Positions 43,027 through 52,977 of a DNA stretch of 64,000 nt are shown one piece after another (within the stretch, counting starts at the first letter, position 1; each line of letters begins with the position of its first letter). The notes beneath the pieces are model-generated. The model was not told where the DNA came from. It worked only from the letters and a program-made list of their open reading frames with translations, and did no database searches. The position numbers and the translations under genes were made by a program. The DNA is taken from positions 1,364,001 to 1,428,000 of the forward strand of contig NZ_JAKUDO010000001.1 in NCBI RefSeq assembly GCF_022436485.1, written 5' to 3'. This DNA is from Agrococcus sp. ARC_14 (lineage in GTDB: Bacteria > Actinomycetota > Actinomycetes > Actinomycetales > Microbacteriaceae).

Positions 43027-43500
43027 ATGCAGCTCCGACCCATCTCCGCACTGGCGCTGACCGCCGCGCTCGCCCTCGGCCTCGTCGGCTGCATGAGCAC
43101 GCCGCCGGACGCCGCCGAGGAGACCAGCCCCGAGACCAGCCAGTCTGACTCCGGTGAGACGACCGAGACCACCGACGCGGCCGCCGAGCCCGACGCCGGC
43201 AACCCCGACGCCCCCATCGAGGGCTGGCCTGCGGAGGTGCCCGTGCCCGACGGCGAGCTGCAGCAGGATGCATCGGCAGCCGGCCAGATCGTCGGTGCCT
43301 TCCAGGTCGCCGACACCGGTGTCTCCGATGCCTACGCCGCCGAGCTCGAGGCCGCGGGCTTCGCCCCCATGGAGGGCGGCGCGACCGAGATCGCCGGCAC
43401 GGTCGCGACGGTCTACCAGGGTGACACCCACATCGTCGCGATCTCGACCGTCGAGGCGGGCGGCACCGTCCTGCTGAGCGTCGCGATCCAGGCGCTCTGA
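43027..43500 (+). CDS. Small lipoprotein
   Basis: A 157-residue exported protein. The signal peptide ends in a lipobox LVGC with Cys22, followed by a Thr/Glu/Ser-rich linker (about residues 30-58) and a folded domain of about 90 residues (GWPAEVPVPDGELQQD, ATVYQGDTHIVAIST). I do not recognise the domain. SD GAGAGGA lies before the ATG. It ends before a hairpin terminator at 43532-43568. Confidence 0.85.
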   Translation: MQLRPISALALTAALALGLVGCMSTPPDAAEETSPETSQSDSGETTETTDAAAEPDAGNPDAPIEGWPAEVPVPDGELQQDASAAGQIVGAFQVADTGVSDAYAAELEAAGFAPMEGGATEIAGTVATVYQGDTHIVAISTVEAGGTVLLSVAIQAL

Positions 43501-43531
43501 GCACCGGCGTCGATCGCGGTCGACGCAAGAC

Positions 43532-43568
43532 AGGCCCTGCGGCCGGGTGCGAGCCCGCCGCGGGGCCT
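43532..43568. terminator. Bidirectional terminator hairpin
   Basis: A 12-bp stem (AGGCCCTGCGGC at 43532-43543 with 43557-43568, one mismatch) with a 13-nt loop, in the convergent gap between the lipoprotein gene and hisN. Confidence 0.7.
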
Positions 43569-43571
43569 GAT

Positions 43572-43616
43572 CCGTCAGCGCGGGGCGCCCGTCAGCGCGC
43601 GGCGTCCGTCAGCGCG
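43572..43616. repeat. Three tandem copies of an 11-bp core, 17-bp period
   Basis: CCGTCAGCGCG occurs at 43572-43582, 43589-43599 and 43606-43616. The last copy includes the stop codon and last codons of hisN (minus strand), so the array may have changed the end of the gene. Confidence 0.85.
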
Positions 43617-44394
43617 TGAGGCGCTCGAGCAGCGGCGCGTGCAGGTGCCCGTTGGTCGCCAGCGCGGTGCCGTGCCAGGGGCCGGGTGCGCCGTCGATCG
43701 ACGTGAACGTGCCGCCCGCCTCCTCGATCACGGGCACGAGCGCGGCCATGTCGTACGGCTGCAGGTCGAACTCGGCCACCGCATCCACGGTCCCCTCCGC
43801 CAGCAGCATGTAGCTCCACGCGTCGCCATAGGAGCGCGCCCGCCACACGTCGCGCTGCAGCGCCACGAGGTCGTCGATCCGGCCGGCGCCGTCCCAGCCC
43901 TGGATCGAGTTGTACGAGATCGCCGACTCCGCCAGTGTCGCCACGCCCGAGACCTGCAGCCGCTCGGGCGTCGCCGCACCTGCCGCGAGCTTCCACGCGC
44001 CCTGCCCCTTCGCCGCCCACCAGCGCGCGCCGAGCGCGGGGGCGGAGACGACGCCGACGACCGGAACGCCGTCGACCGCCAGCGCGATGAGCGTCGCCCA
44101 GATGGGCACCCCGCGCAGGAAGTGCGCCGTGCCGTCGATCGGGTCGATGATCCACTGGCGCGCCGCGTCGCCCGCCTGCCCGAACTCCTCGCCGAAGATC
44201 GCATCGTCCGGCCGCTCGGCGGCGAGCAGGTCGCGGATGCGCTGCTCGACCGCGCGGTCGGCGTCCGTCACGAAGGTGGTGTCGGGCTTCGTCGCGATCT
44301 GCAGGTCGCGAGCGCCGAAGCGGTCGGAGGAGATGGCGTCGGCGGCGTCTGCGAGCCGCAGCGCCAGGGCGAGATCGTCGTCGGAGCGGGTCAC
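43609..44394 (-). CDS. hisN: Inositol monophosphatase-family histidinol-phosphatase
   Basis: A 261-residue Mg-dependent phosphatase. It has the metal-binding motifs GEEFG, WIIDPIDGTAHFLRGVPIW and GDAWSYMLLAEGTVDAV with the final acidic residue. The gene order aroA-rsgA-hisN next to sigH is the usual place of the actinobacterial histidinol-phosphate phosphatase that ends histidine biosynthesis; general inositol monophosphatase activity is the alternative. GTG 44394 lies 6 nt after a -10 box TACGCT (44401-44406), so this gene can be expressed on its own besides the upstream operon. Confidence 0.87.
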   Translation of the reverse strand: MTRSDDDLALALRLADAADAISSDRFGARDLQIATKPDTTFVTDADRAVEQRIRDLLAAERPDDAIFGEEFGQAGDAARQWIIDPIDGTAHFLRGVPIWATLIALAVDGVPVVGVVSAPALGARWWAAKGQGAWKLAAGAATPERLQVSGVATLAESAISYNSIQGWDGAGRIDDLVALQRDVWRARSYGDAWSYMLLAEGTVDAVAEFDLQPYDMAALVPVIEEAGGTFTSIDGAPGPWHGTALATNGHLHAPLLERLTR

Positions 44395-44428
44395 GCCTCC
44401 AGCGTAGGCCTCTGCGCTGCCCGCCCGC

Positions 44429-45469
44429 TCACTCCTGGTGCCGCAGCTCGCGCGCGGCGAGGAGCGTGCCGAGCACGCGCTGCATCGAGTCGACGCGGCG
44501 GGGCTCGAGCCTGCCGTCGGCGGCAGCGATCGCGAGCTCGCAGTACTGCTCGTCGACCAGGTGCGTGCAGCCGCGCGGGCAGTCCTCCGCGACCTCTGCG
44601 AGATCGGGGAAGCCGCGCAGCACGCTGCCGGTCGCGACGTGCCCGAGACCGAAGGAGCGCACACCGGGCGTGTCGATGATCCAGCCGTCGCCGAGCCGGA
44701 ACGACACCGTCGATGACGAGGTGTGGCGGCCACGGCCGGTGACGGCGTTGACGTGGCCGACGGCGCGGTGCGCGTCCGGCACGACAGCGTTCACGAGCGT
44801 CGACTTGCCGACGCCCGAGTGGCCGACGGCGACGGTCGTGTGGCCGGCCAGCCGCTCGCGCAGCGCCTCGGCGGGCGGGTCGTCGATGGAGGAGCGCCAA
44901 ACCTCGATGTCGAGCCCCGCGAAGTTCGCCAGGAAGGGCTCGGGGTCGGCGACATCTGTCTTCGTCATCACCAGCACGGGCGTGATGCCCGCATCGAACG
45001 CCGCGATGAGGTAGCGGTCGACCATGCCCGCGCGGGGCGGCGGATCGGCGGAGGCGACCACCATCAGCATGACGTCGGCATTCGCGACGATGACGCGCTC
45101 GATGACATCCGCGTCGTCTGCCGAGCGTCGCAGCACGGTCGTGCGCGGCTGGATGCGCACGATGCGGGCGAGCGAGCCGGTCTCGCCGGTGGTGTCGCCG
45201 ACGACGTCGACGCGGTCGCCCGCGACGATCGCCTGCTTGCGCAGCTCACGCGCCCTGGCGGCGGTCACGACCGCCTCGTCGGGCTCGCCGACGCGCACAG
45301 CGAGCGTGTAGCGGCCGCGGTCCACCGTGGTCACGATGCCGGTGACGGCGTCCTCGTGCTCGGGACGGTGCTTCGAGCGCGGCCGGTTCGCCTTCGGGTT
45401 CGGCCGCTCGCGCACGCTCGACTCGTCGTACTCCTCGTAGGGGTCCTCGAACTCCTGCATCCAGCTCAT
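44429..45469 (-). CDS. rsgA: Ribosome small subunit-dependent GTPase
   Basis: A 346-residue GTPase that checks 30S maturation. After an acidic N-terminal segment (residues 1-30) comes an OB-fold, then a circularly permuted GTPase domain with TKTD (G4), GHSGVGKSTLVNAVVP (G1) and DTPGVRSFG (G3), and a zinc finger with CPRGCTHLVDEQYC. The zinc ligands are Cys, Cys, His and Cys. It starts 7 bp after the aroA stop, so it is in the same operon. ATG 45469 or the ATG three codons later could be the start. Confidence 0.95.
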   Translation of the reverse strand: MSWMQEFEDPYEEYDESSVRERPNPKANRPRSKHRPEHEDAVTGIVTTVDRGRYTLAVRVGEPDEAVVTAARARELRKQAIVAGDRVDVVGDTTGETGSLARIVRIQPRTTVLRRSADDADVIERVIVANADVMLMVVASADPPPRAGMVDRYLIAAFDAGITPVLVMTKTDVADPEPFLANFAGLDIEVWRSSIDDPPAEALRERLAGHTTVAVGHSGVGKSTLVNAVVPDAHRAVGHVNAVTGRGRHTSSSTVSFRLGDGWIIDTPGVRSFGLGHVATGSVLRGFPDLAEVAEDCPRGCTHLVDEQYCELAIAAADGRLEPRRVDSMQRVLGTLLAARELRHQE

Positions 45470-45476
45470 GCGCCGC

Positions 45477-46808
45477 TCATCCTCGACCGTCGAGCATCGC
45501 GGCCCAGAGCTCTGGGAACTCGGGGATCGTCTTCGCGGTCGCGCCGATGTCATCGACCTCGATGCCGGGCACGCGCAGCCCGACCACGGCGGCGGCGGTG
45601 GCGATGCGGTGGTCGTCGTAGGCGCCCCACTCGCCGCCCGTGAGCGGTGCAGGCTCGACGCGGATGCCATCCGGCAGCGAAGTGGCGCGGCCGCCGAGCG
45701 CGGCGATGTTGTCGACCAGGGCCTGGATGCGGTCGGTCTCGTGCCCGCGGATGTGGCCGATGCCGGTCACCTCCACCGGCGCCGAGGCGATGGCGCCCAG
45801 CGCGATGATCGTGGGGGAGAGCTCGCCGGCCGCGTGCATGTCGAGCGTGGCACCGGGGATCGCGCCACCGACGGCTTCGACCGTCAGGGACCCATCCGCC
45901 ACCGAGCTCGATGCGCCGAACGCCGCGAGCAGCTCCGGCAGCATGGCGCCCACCTGCGTCGTCTGCGCCGGCCATCCGTCGAGCACGACGCGGCCGCCCA
46001 CTGCCACGACCGCCGCGAGGAAGGGCGCAGCGTTCGAGAGGTCGGGCTCGATCTGCTCGTCGAGCGCAGCGATGGCGCCGGGCTCGACGCGCCAGGCTGC
46101 CGCGCCGGACGCACCGGTCTCGAGCGGGCCGGCTTCGACGCCGCGCTGTCGCAGCGCCGCGAGGGTCATCTCGATGTGCGGCATCGAGGGCAGGCGCTCG
46201 CCGCGGTGGCGCAGCGTGAGCCCCCGCTCGAAGCGGGGAGCCGCGAGCAGCAGCGCGGAGACGAACTGGCTCGAGGCGCTCGCGTCGATCTCGAGCTCGC
46301 CGCCCACGATGCCGCCGGCCCCGTGCACCGTGAACGGCAGCCGCGGCTCGTCGGCGTCGACCCGCACGCCAAGGCCCCGCAGCGCGGCGATCGTCTGCTC
46401 CATGGGTCGCTTGCGCGCGTGCGGATCGCCGTCGAACGAGACGGGGCCGTCGCCGAGCGCGGCGACGACGGGCAGGAAGCGCATGGCGGTGCCCGCGAGG
46501 CCGCAGTCGATGTGCCCGCCGCCGGCGATCGGCTGCGGCACGATGGCGAGGTCGGGGCCGAATGCCCCATCGCCGGACACCTCTCGGATCACAGCGCCGA
46601 GCGCACGCAGGCCGTCGGCCATGATCGTCGCGTCCCGGCTGCGGAGCGGGCGGTGGAGCGTCGAGGGGCCGTCGGCGAGCGCCGCCAGCAGCAGCGCGCG
46701 GTTCGTGAGGCTCTTCGAGCCCGGCAGCTGCACGCGCGCGTCGAGCCTGGCGGTCGCGGTCGGTGCCGTCCATCGCCGTGCTGTGTGGGAATGATCTGCC
46801 TGGCTCAT
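45477..46808 (-). CDS. aroA: 3-phosphoshikimate 1-carboxyvinyltransferase (EPSP synthase)
   Basis: A 443-residue shikimate-pathway enzyme that joins phosphoenolpyruvate to shikimate-3-phosphate. It has [35 protein letters not shown], and the C-terminal [12 protein letters not shown] with [11 protein letters not shown] 46808 is 7 nt after a -10 box TAGATT (46816-46821, minus strand), so it is leaderless. The SigR-type promoter of sigH lies across this start region on the other strand (46788-46813), overlapping the first codons of aroA. That arrangement would let the two divergent genes interfere. Confidence 0.96.
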   Translation of the reverse strand: MSQADHSHTARRWTAPTATARLDARVQLPGSKSLTNRALLLAALADGPSTLHRPLRSRDATIMADGLRALGAVIREVSGDGAFGPDLAIVPQPIAGGGHIDCGLAGTAMRFLPVVAALGDGPVSFDGDPHARKRPMEQTIAALRGLGVRVDADEPRLPFTVHGAGGIVGGELEIDASASSQFVSALLLAAPRFERGLTLRHRGERLPSMPHIEMTLAALRQRGVEAGPLETGASGAAAWRVEPGAIAALDEQIEPDLSNAAPFLAAVVAVGGRVVLDGWPAQTTQVGAMLPELLAAFGASSSVADGSLTVEAVGGAIPGATLDMHAAGELSPTIIALGAIASAPVEVTGIGHIRGHETDRIQALVDNIAALGGRATSLPDGIRVEPAPLTGGEWGAYDDHRIATAAAVVGLRVPGIEVDDIGATAKTIPEFPELWAAMLDGRG

Positions 46809-46813
46809 CGGTT
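46788..46813 (+). promoter_or_regulatory. SigR/SigH-type autoregulatory promoter of the sigma factor gene
   Basis: GGAAT (46788-46792; preceded by G) and GTT (46811-46813) are separated by exactly 18 bp, the consensus of Streptomyces SigR-type promoters. Transcripts from it would start near 46820 and include the strong SD GAGGAGG (46841-46847) and the GTG at 46853. Confidence 0.8.
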
Positions 46814-46815
46814 GC

Positions 46816-46821
46816 AATCTA
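46816..46821 (-). promoter_or_regulatory. -10 box of aroA
   Basis: TAGATT on the minus strand, ending 7 nt before the aroA ATG, gives a leaderless message. It lies within the SigR-type promoter region. Confidence 0.6.
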
Positions 46822-46852
46822 TCGGTCAGGGAGAGTTCCGGAGGAGGTGCCT

Positions 46853-47509
46853 GTGCCCACTGCGACACTGCGCGAGCGCGAGGCGACACTAGACTCGCGG
46901 GCGATGACAAGCGAACAGGCCGAGGCCAGCAAGCGCGACGACTTCGCAGAGCAGGCGATGCAGTACGCCGACCAGCTCTACGCGGCCGCGATGCGCATGA
47001 CGCGCAACCCGGCAGATGCCGCGGATCTCGTGCAGGAGACGCTGCTCAAGGCCTATGCCGCGTACGGCTCGTTCAAGCAGGGCACCAATCTGCGCGCCTG
47101 GCTCTACCGGATCCAGACCAACACCTACATCAACACCTACCGCAAGCAGCAGCGCCGCCCCTTCGAGGCCCCGCTCGATGACATGGAGGAGTGGCAGATC
47201 GGCGACGCCGAGTCGTTCACTGCCATGTCGTCGCGCAGCGCAGAGGCCGAGGCCATCCACCGCATGCCCTCCGGCATCGTGAAGGATGCGCTCCAGCAGG
47301 TCCCCGTCGACTTCCGGATGGCGGTCTACTGGGTCGACGTCGAGGGCCTCAGCTACGCAGAGACGGCCGAGGTCATGCAGACTCCGGTCGGCACCGTCAT
47401 GAGTCGCCTGCACCGCGGCCGCAAGCTGCTGCGCGGCATGCTGGCCGACTACGCGGCAGAACAGGGCATCGCTGTGCAGGCGAGCACCGACAAGGAGAAG
47501 AAGTCGTGA
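46853..47509 (+). CDS. sigH: ECF RNA polymerase sigma factor, SigR/SigH type, with two start sites
   Basis: The long form has 218 residues and starts at GTG 46853 with SD GAGGAGG; the short form has 201 residues and starts at ATG 46904, 8 nt after the -10 box TAGACT (46890-46895). Both contain region 2 ([21 protein letters not shown] and [18 protein letters not shown]) and region 4 ([24 protein letters not shown]). The extension ([17 protein letters not shown]) is 17 residues. The divergent promoter layout matches Streptomyces sigR, whose longer isoform is unstable. It directs thiol-oxidative stress genes. Its stop overlaps the anti-sigma gene start by 4 bp. Confidence 0.92.
   Translation: MPTATLREREATLDSRAMTSEQAEASKRDDFAEQAMQYADQLYAAAMRMTRNPADAADLVQETLLKAYAAYGSFKQGTNLRAWLYRIQTNTYINTYRKQQRRPFEAPLDDMEEWQIGDAESFTAMSSRSAEAEAIHRMPSGIVKDALQQVPVDFRMAVYWVDVEGLSYAETAEVMQTPVGTVMSRLHRGRKLLRGMLADYAAEQGIAVQASTDKEKKS
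46890..46895 (+). promoter_or_regulatory. Housekeeping -10 box for the short sigma isoform
   Basis: TAGACT, ending 8 nt before ATG 46904, lies inside the 5' part of the long form. It can give a leaderless message for the short isoform. Confidence 0.6.
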
Positions 47510-47763
47510 CCACGCTCGATGAGAAACAGGACTGTACCCAGGCGCGGGCAGCGCTGGAGGAGTACCTCCACAAGGAGCTGTGCGCTGAGGACGCCGCCGA
47601 TGTGCGCTCCCACCTCGACACCTGCGAGGAGTGCTCGGCAGAGCATCACGTGGGCGAGACGCTGACCGTCGCCCTGCAGGGTGCATGCAAGGACCGCGCG
47701 CCCGAGGAGCTGCGCGAGCGGCTGCTCGAGAGTCTGCGTGCTGCGAAGGCGCAGCACGCCTGA
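47506..47763 (+). CDS. rsrA: Zinc-containing redox-sensing anti-sigma factor (RsrA-like)
   Basis: An 85-residue anti-sigma factor. Zinc ligands align as C10, H36, C40 and C43 (HxxxCxxC in HLDTCEECS), and there is a further C26. In RsrA, disulfide stress expels zinc and releases the sigma factor. A GTG start overlaps the sigma gene stop, so the two proteins are made in balance. A strong terminator at 47808-47838 follows. Its own expression is thus tied to the SigR-type promoter. Confidence 0.92.
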   Translation: MTTLDEKQDCTQARAALEEYLHKELCAEDAADVRSHLDTCEECSAEHHVGETLTVALQGACKDRAPEELRERLLESLRAAKAQHA

Positions 47764-47807
47764 CCCTTCGAGACCGCCGCTCGCTCACTGGCTCAGCCAG
47801 CAACAGG

Positions 47808-47838
47808 AAGGCGGGACCCCGATCGGGGGTCCCGCCTT
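47808..47838. terminator. Bidirectional terminator between rsrA and aceB
   Basis: A perfect 13-bp stem (47808-47820 with 47826-47838) around GATCG, reading AAGGCGGGACCCC on the left arm, with AAGG/CCTT at the base so both directions end in a short T/A run. It separates the converging genes. Confidence 0.85.
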
Positions 47839-47855
47839 CTGCGTGTGCTGGAGGA

Positions 47856-49529
47856 TCAGGCTGCCTCGCGCTCCTCGTCGGCGTCCTGCACGTCGGGAGC
47901 CGAGGCATCCGTCACCGGGATGGGACCGGTCGTCGCACGCTCCACGCCCTCCGCGAGGTAGCGCTCGGTGCCCGCGAGCGTGAGGAAGGCCGGGTAGGTC
48001 GTCTCCAGCGCGATCTCGCGGAACAGCGCGATCGCCTCGCGGTAGCGATTGCCCTTGCTGCGCTCGAAGCCGCGGTCGAGCTCGTCGACGATGGACTCGC
48101 AGCGCTCGCGAGTGATGGTGCGACCGTCAGCGGTCTGCGACTCGTTGTAGATCCACTGCCAGATCTGCGAGCGGGAGATCTCGGCGGTCGCCGCATCCTC
48201 CATCAGCGAGTGGATGGCGACGGCGCCGTGGCCGCGCAGCCACGCCTCCATGTAGCGGATGCCGATCTCGATGTTCGAGCGGAGGCCCGTCTCGGTGATC
48301 TCGCCGGGCGTCGTCGACAGGTCGATGAGCGCTGCGGCGTCGACCGCGACGTCCTCCCGGCTGCGGTCGAGCTGGTTGTGCCGCTCGCCGAGCACGGCGT
48401 CGAACGCCTCGCGGCAGGTCGACACGAGGCCCGGATGCGCGACCCAGGAGCCGTCGAATCCGTCGCCGGCCTCGCGGGACTTGTCGCTCGCGACTGCCGA
48501 CAGCGCCCGCTCGGTGGCCTCCGGATCCTTGGCGCTCGGCACGAAGGCCGCCATGCCGCCGATGGCGTGCGCGCCACGACGGTGGCATGCACGCACGAGC
48601 TGCTCGGTGTAGGCGCGCATGAAGGGCGCCGTCATCGTCAGCTGCGCCCGGTCGGGGAGCACGAACTCCGGCCCGCGGAGGCGGAACGCCTTGATCATCG
48701 AGAACAGGTAGTCCCAGCGTCCGGCGTTGAGGCCCGCAGAGTGCTCGCGCAGCTCGAAGAGGATCTCCTCCATCTCGAACGCGGCAGTGATCGTCTCGAT
48801 CAGCACGGTCGCGCGGATGGTGCCCTGCGGGAGGACCAGCAGCTGCTGCGCCATCACGAAGACGCGGTTCCACAGCCGCGCCTCTGCATGGTTCTCGAGC
48901 TTCGGCAGGTAGAAGTACGGGCCTGAGCCGCGAGCGATGAGCTCGTCGGCGTTGTGGAACACGTGCAGGCCGAAGTCCACCAGCGAGCCAGACATCGGCT
49001 TGCCGTCGACGATGATGCGGTGCTCGTCGAGGTGCCAGCCACGGGGCCGCACGACGATCGTCGGCGTCTCTGCGGCGGTGACGCGGTACTCCTTGCCCTC
49101 CGGGCTCGTGAACTCGATCTGCTGGCGGATCGCGTCCTGCAGGTTGACCTGGCTGGCGATGACGTTGCGCCACAGCGGGCTCGAGGCATCCTCGCAGTCG
49201 GCCAGCCAGACCTTGGCTCCCGAGTTGAGCGCGTTGATGGTCATCTTGCGCTCGATGGGGCCGGTGATCTCGACGCGGCGATCCTCGAGGCCGGGGGCCG
49301 GCGGCGCGACCCTCCAGCTGCTGTCCTCGCGGATGCGCCTGGTCGACTCGAGGAAGCGCGGGGTCTCACCGTCGGCGAAGGCGGCGCGCCGCTTGCGGCG
49401 ATCCTGCAGCAGCTGCTGGCGCGTCGGCTCGAAGGCGTCGTGCAGCTCGAGCAGGAACGACAGGGCGTCGTGGGTGAGCACGCGCTCCTGGCCCTCGGCG
49501 GTGGCGGTGATGCGGATGCGGATGTTCAT
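47856..49529 (-). CDS. aceB: Malate synthase A
   Basis: A 557-residue glyoxylate-shunt enzyme that joins acetyl-CoA and glyoxylate to malate. It has the signature REHSAGLNAGRWDYLFSMIK near residues 270-290, the substrate-binding DCEDASSPLW and the catalytic LIETITAAFEMEEIL. Length matches the A form (about 530-560). A strong SD AAGGAGG lies 8 nt before the ATG. It starts 34 bp after the aceA stop on the same strand, so the pair probably forms one operon expressed on acetate or fatty acids. Confidence 0.97.
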   Translation of the reverse strand: MNIRIRITATAEGQERVLTHDALSFLLELHDAFEPTRQQLLQDRRKRRAAFADGETPRFLESTRRIREDSSWRVAPPAPGLEDRRVEITGPIERKMTINALNSGAKVWLADCEDASSPLWRNVIASQVNLQDAIRQQIEFTSPEGKEYRVTAAETPTIVVRPRGWHLDEHRIIVDGKPMSGSLVDFGLHVFHNADELIARGSGPYFYLPKLENHAEARLWNRVFVMAQQLLVLPQGTIRATVLIETITAAFEMEEILFELREHSAGLNAGRWDYLFSMIKAFRLRGPEFVLPDRAQLTMTAPFMRAYTEQLVRACHRRGAHAIGGMAAFVPSAKDPEATERALSAVASDKSREAGDGFDGSWVAHPGLVSTCREAFDAVLGERHNQLDRSREDVAVDAAALIDLSTTPGEITETGLRSNIEIGIRYMEAWLRGHGAVAIHSLMEDAATAEISRSQIWQWIYNESQTADGRTITRERCESIVDELDRGFERSKGNRYREAIALFREIALETTYPAFLTLAGTERYLAEGVERATTGPIPVTDASAPDVQDADEEREAA

Positions 49530-49563
49530 GTCGTCTTCCTCCTTCTGCTGTCTGTGGTGCTGC

Positions 49564-50862
<1,299 letters not shown>

Positions 50863-50924
50863 GGTGTCCTCCTCGTTCGTCGGGGTCCTGATCACCCCGT
50901 CGGTGGTCGTGAGCACAACTCTGG

Positions 50925-50938
50925 GTGCAGATCTGCAC
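50925..50938. promoter_or_regulatory. 14-bp palindrome in the aceA/ramB gap
   Basis: GTGCAGATCTGCAC is a perfect palindrome 63 bp upstream of the aceA start and 61 bp before the ramB -10 box. It is a candidate regulator site; no consensus is available for this organism. Confidence 0.4.
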
Positions 50939-50958
50939 AGATGGTGGTGGATGCGTTG

Positions 50959-50972
50959 ATGAAGTTCTTCAT
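50959..50972. promoter_or_regulatory. Palindrome with GAACTT core in the aceA/ramB gap
   Basis: ATGAAGTTCTTCAT has 6-bp arms around TT. On the other strand it includes GAACTT, which partly resembles the Corynebacterium RamB motif (A/G)AACTTTGCAAA. It lies 27 bp upstream of the ramB -10 box. Confidence 0.4.
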
Positions 50973-50998
50973 TTCTGCCACGGTGCGCAGTTCTGTCG

Positions 50999-51004
50999 TA
51001 TGGT
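50999..51004 (+). promoter_or_regulatory. -10 box of the RamB-like gene
   Basis: TATGGT, 6 nt before ATG 51011, again a leaderless arrangement. No clear -35 is seen. Confidence 0.55.
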
Positions 51005-51010
51005 GCTCGC

Positions 51011-52510
51011 ATGACCACCGCACGCACCGCATCCGGCACCGCATCCGGCACCTGGAACCGGCCAGACCGCTCGGCGCCCGAGCCGCAGCAGGTCGATGCG
51101 CTGCAGCTCGGCAAGTCGCTGCGCCACGCGCGCAAGCAGGCCGGGCTGACGCTCGACGCCGTCCGCGACGCCGTCGGGCTCGCGCCCTCGCAGCTCTCGG
51201 GCTTCGAGAACGGCAAGCGCGAGGCGCGGTTCTCGCAGCTGCAGCAACTCACGGCGCTCTACGGCGTGACGCTCGAGCAGCTCACCGGCACGGCGCCGCC
51301 CTCTGCTCGCGCGGCGATGGAGCTGCGGCTCGAGCGCGCGATGCAGTCCTCGACCTGGCAGCAGAAGCGGCTGCCGACGATGCGCGTCGGGCCGCGCACG
51401 CCAGACGACGTGCTGACGACGATGCTCGCGCTCGTCGACGAGCTCGATCGGGTCGCGGAGGAGCGCGTGGCGACGCCGGAGGAGGCGCGGAGGTCGAACA
51501 CGCAACTGCGTGGCGAGATGCGCGCCCGCGACAACCACTTCCCGGAGATCGAGGCGGAGGCCGCGGCGATGCTCGCGAAGGTCGGCTACCAGGCCGGGCC
51601 GCTCTCGCAGCACCTCATCGCCGCGATCACCGAGCGGCTCGGCTTCTCGGTGCACCATGTGGGCGACCTGCCGCACTCGACGCGCTCAGTGATGGACTAC
51701 AAGCGCAAGCGCATCTACCTCTCGCGCTCGAGCCATACGGGGCACGACCCCCGCTCCGTGCTGCTGCAGGCGCTCGGGCACCACGTGCTCGGGCACTCGG
51801 TGCCGGCGGACTACGGCGGCTTCCTGCGCCAGCGCATCGAGACGAACTACTTCGCGGCAGCGCTGCTGATGCCCGAGCGCACGGCGAGCGAGTTCCTGCT
51901 CGCGGCGAAGCAGGAGCGGCAGCTGGCGGTCGAGGATCTGCGGGATGCGTTCGCGGTGTCCTACGAGACGGCGGCGCACCGGCTGACGAACCTCGCGACG
52001 GTGCACCTGGGCATCCGCCTGCACTTCCAGAAGGTGCACGAGTCGGGGATCATCTACAAGGCGTACGAGAACGACGGCGTGACCTTCCCCGCCGACCACA
52101 CGGGCGCGATCGAGGGGCAGCCGGTGTGCAAGCACTGGACGAGCCGCGAGGTGTTCGATGTCGCCGACAAGGTCAACCCCTTCGAGCAGTACACCGAGAC
52201 CCCCGCGGGCACCTTCTGGTGCACGGCGATGACAGAGCGCAGCCAGAGCGGCGAGTACTCGCTCTCGATCGGCGTGCCATTCTCGGAGGCGAAGTGGTTC
52301 CGCGGCCGGGCGACGAAGGAGCGCTCCGTGTCGCGCTGCCCCGACCCGTCGTGCTGCCGCCAGCCTCCCGTGGAGCTCGCCGAGGAGTGGTCGGGGAAGG
52401 CGTGGCCGAGCGCCAGGGCGCACTCGCACCTGCTCGCCGCGCTCCCGCCCGGCGCCTTCCCGGGCGTCGACGAGACCGAGGTCTACAGCTTCCTGGCGTC
52501 GCGGGACTAA
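51011..52510 (+). CDS. ramB: RamB-like XRE/IrrE-type transcriptional regulator of acetate metabolism
   Basis: A 499-residue regulator. An N-terminal XRE HTH (about residues 32-95, [22 protein letters not shown] then [19 protein letters not shown]) is followed by an ImmA/IrrE-like domain with a His-rich LGHHVLGHS in place of HExxH, and a C-terminal domain with Cys-rich segments ([21 protein letters not shown]). Length and layout match RamB and short-chain fatty acid regulators. Divergence from aceA supports control of the glyoxylate shunt. Its stop overlaps that of the convergent cytidylyltransferase gene (CTAA). Confidence 0.87.
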   Translation: MTTARTASGTASGTWNRPDRSAPEPQQVDALQLGKSLRHARKQAGLTLDAVRDAVGLAPSQLSGFENGKREARFSQLQQLTALYGVTLEQLTGTAPPSARAAMELRLERAMQSSTWQQKRLPTMRVGPRTPDDVLTTMLALVDELDRVAEERVATPEEARRSNTQLRGEMRARDNHFPEIEAEAAAMLAKVGYQAGPLSQHLIAAITERLGFSVHHVGDLPHSTRSVMDYKRKRIYLSRSSHTGHDPRSVLLQALGHHVLGHSVPADYGGFLRQRIETNYFAAALLMPERTASEFLLAAKQERQLAVEDLRDAFAVSYETAAHRLTNLATVHLGIRLHFQKVHESGIIYKAYENDGVTFPADHTGAIEGQPVCKHWTSREVFDVADKVNPFEQYTETPAGTFWCTAMTERSQSGEYSLSIGVPFSEAKWFRGRATKERSVSRCPDPSCCRQPPVELAEEWSGKAWPSARAHSHLLAALPPGAFPGVDETEVYSFLASRD

Positions 52511-52977
52511 CGGCCGACGGCGACGGCGCGCGCGGGCCGTGCCGCCGCATCCGACATCTCGTCGAGACGAGCGAGTGCCCGTCGCAGCGCGGTGCTCGAG
52601 GTGTGCGCCGTGTAGGGGAAGTAGACGATCTCGACGCCGACCTCTGCGAACTCGCGCTCGAGCCGCGCCCCCTTCTCGGTGCCGCGCCAGTCGTCGCCCT
52701 TGAAGAAGTGGGTGAACCCCACCTCGCGCCAGGTGTCGAGCTTGTCGGGCACCGTCTCGACGTGCACACGGTCGACCCAGCGGATGGAGCGCACGATCTC
52801 GACCCGCTCGAGCGTCGGGATCACGGGCTCGACGCCCTTGACCTCGCGCAGCATCTCGTCGCTGACCACACCGGCGACGAGCTCGTCGCAATGCTCGCGC
52901 GCGTGCCGCAGCACGTTGAGGTGCCCGACGTGGAAGAGGTCGAAGCCTCCTGCGGCGTAGCCGATGCGTGTCGTCAT
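52507..52977 (-). CDS. Glycerol-3-phosphate cytidylyltransferase-like enzyme
   Basis: A 156-residue cytosolic nucleotidyltransferase of the TagD family. It has GGFDLFHVGHLNVLRHA with the HxGH motif (H16, H19) and a C-terminal SSTALRRAL that replaces the usual STTxxR. Such enzymes make CDP-glycerol or related CDP-alcohols for teichoic acids or phospholipids. It is the last of seven cluster genes, and its ATG overlaps the acyltransferase stop by 4 bp. A CDP-alcohol phosphatidyltransferase is encoded in the same operon, so it may supply that enzyme. ADP- or CDP-alcohol specificity cannot be told. Confidence 0.8.
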   Translation of the reverse strand: MTTRIGYAAGGFDLFHVGHLNVLRHAREHCDELVAGVVSDEMLREVKGVEPVIPTLERVEIVRSIRWVDRVHVETVPDKLDTWREVGFTHFFKGDDWRGTEKGARLEREFAEVGVEIVYFPYTAHTSSTALRRALARLDEMSDAAARPARAVAVGR

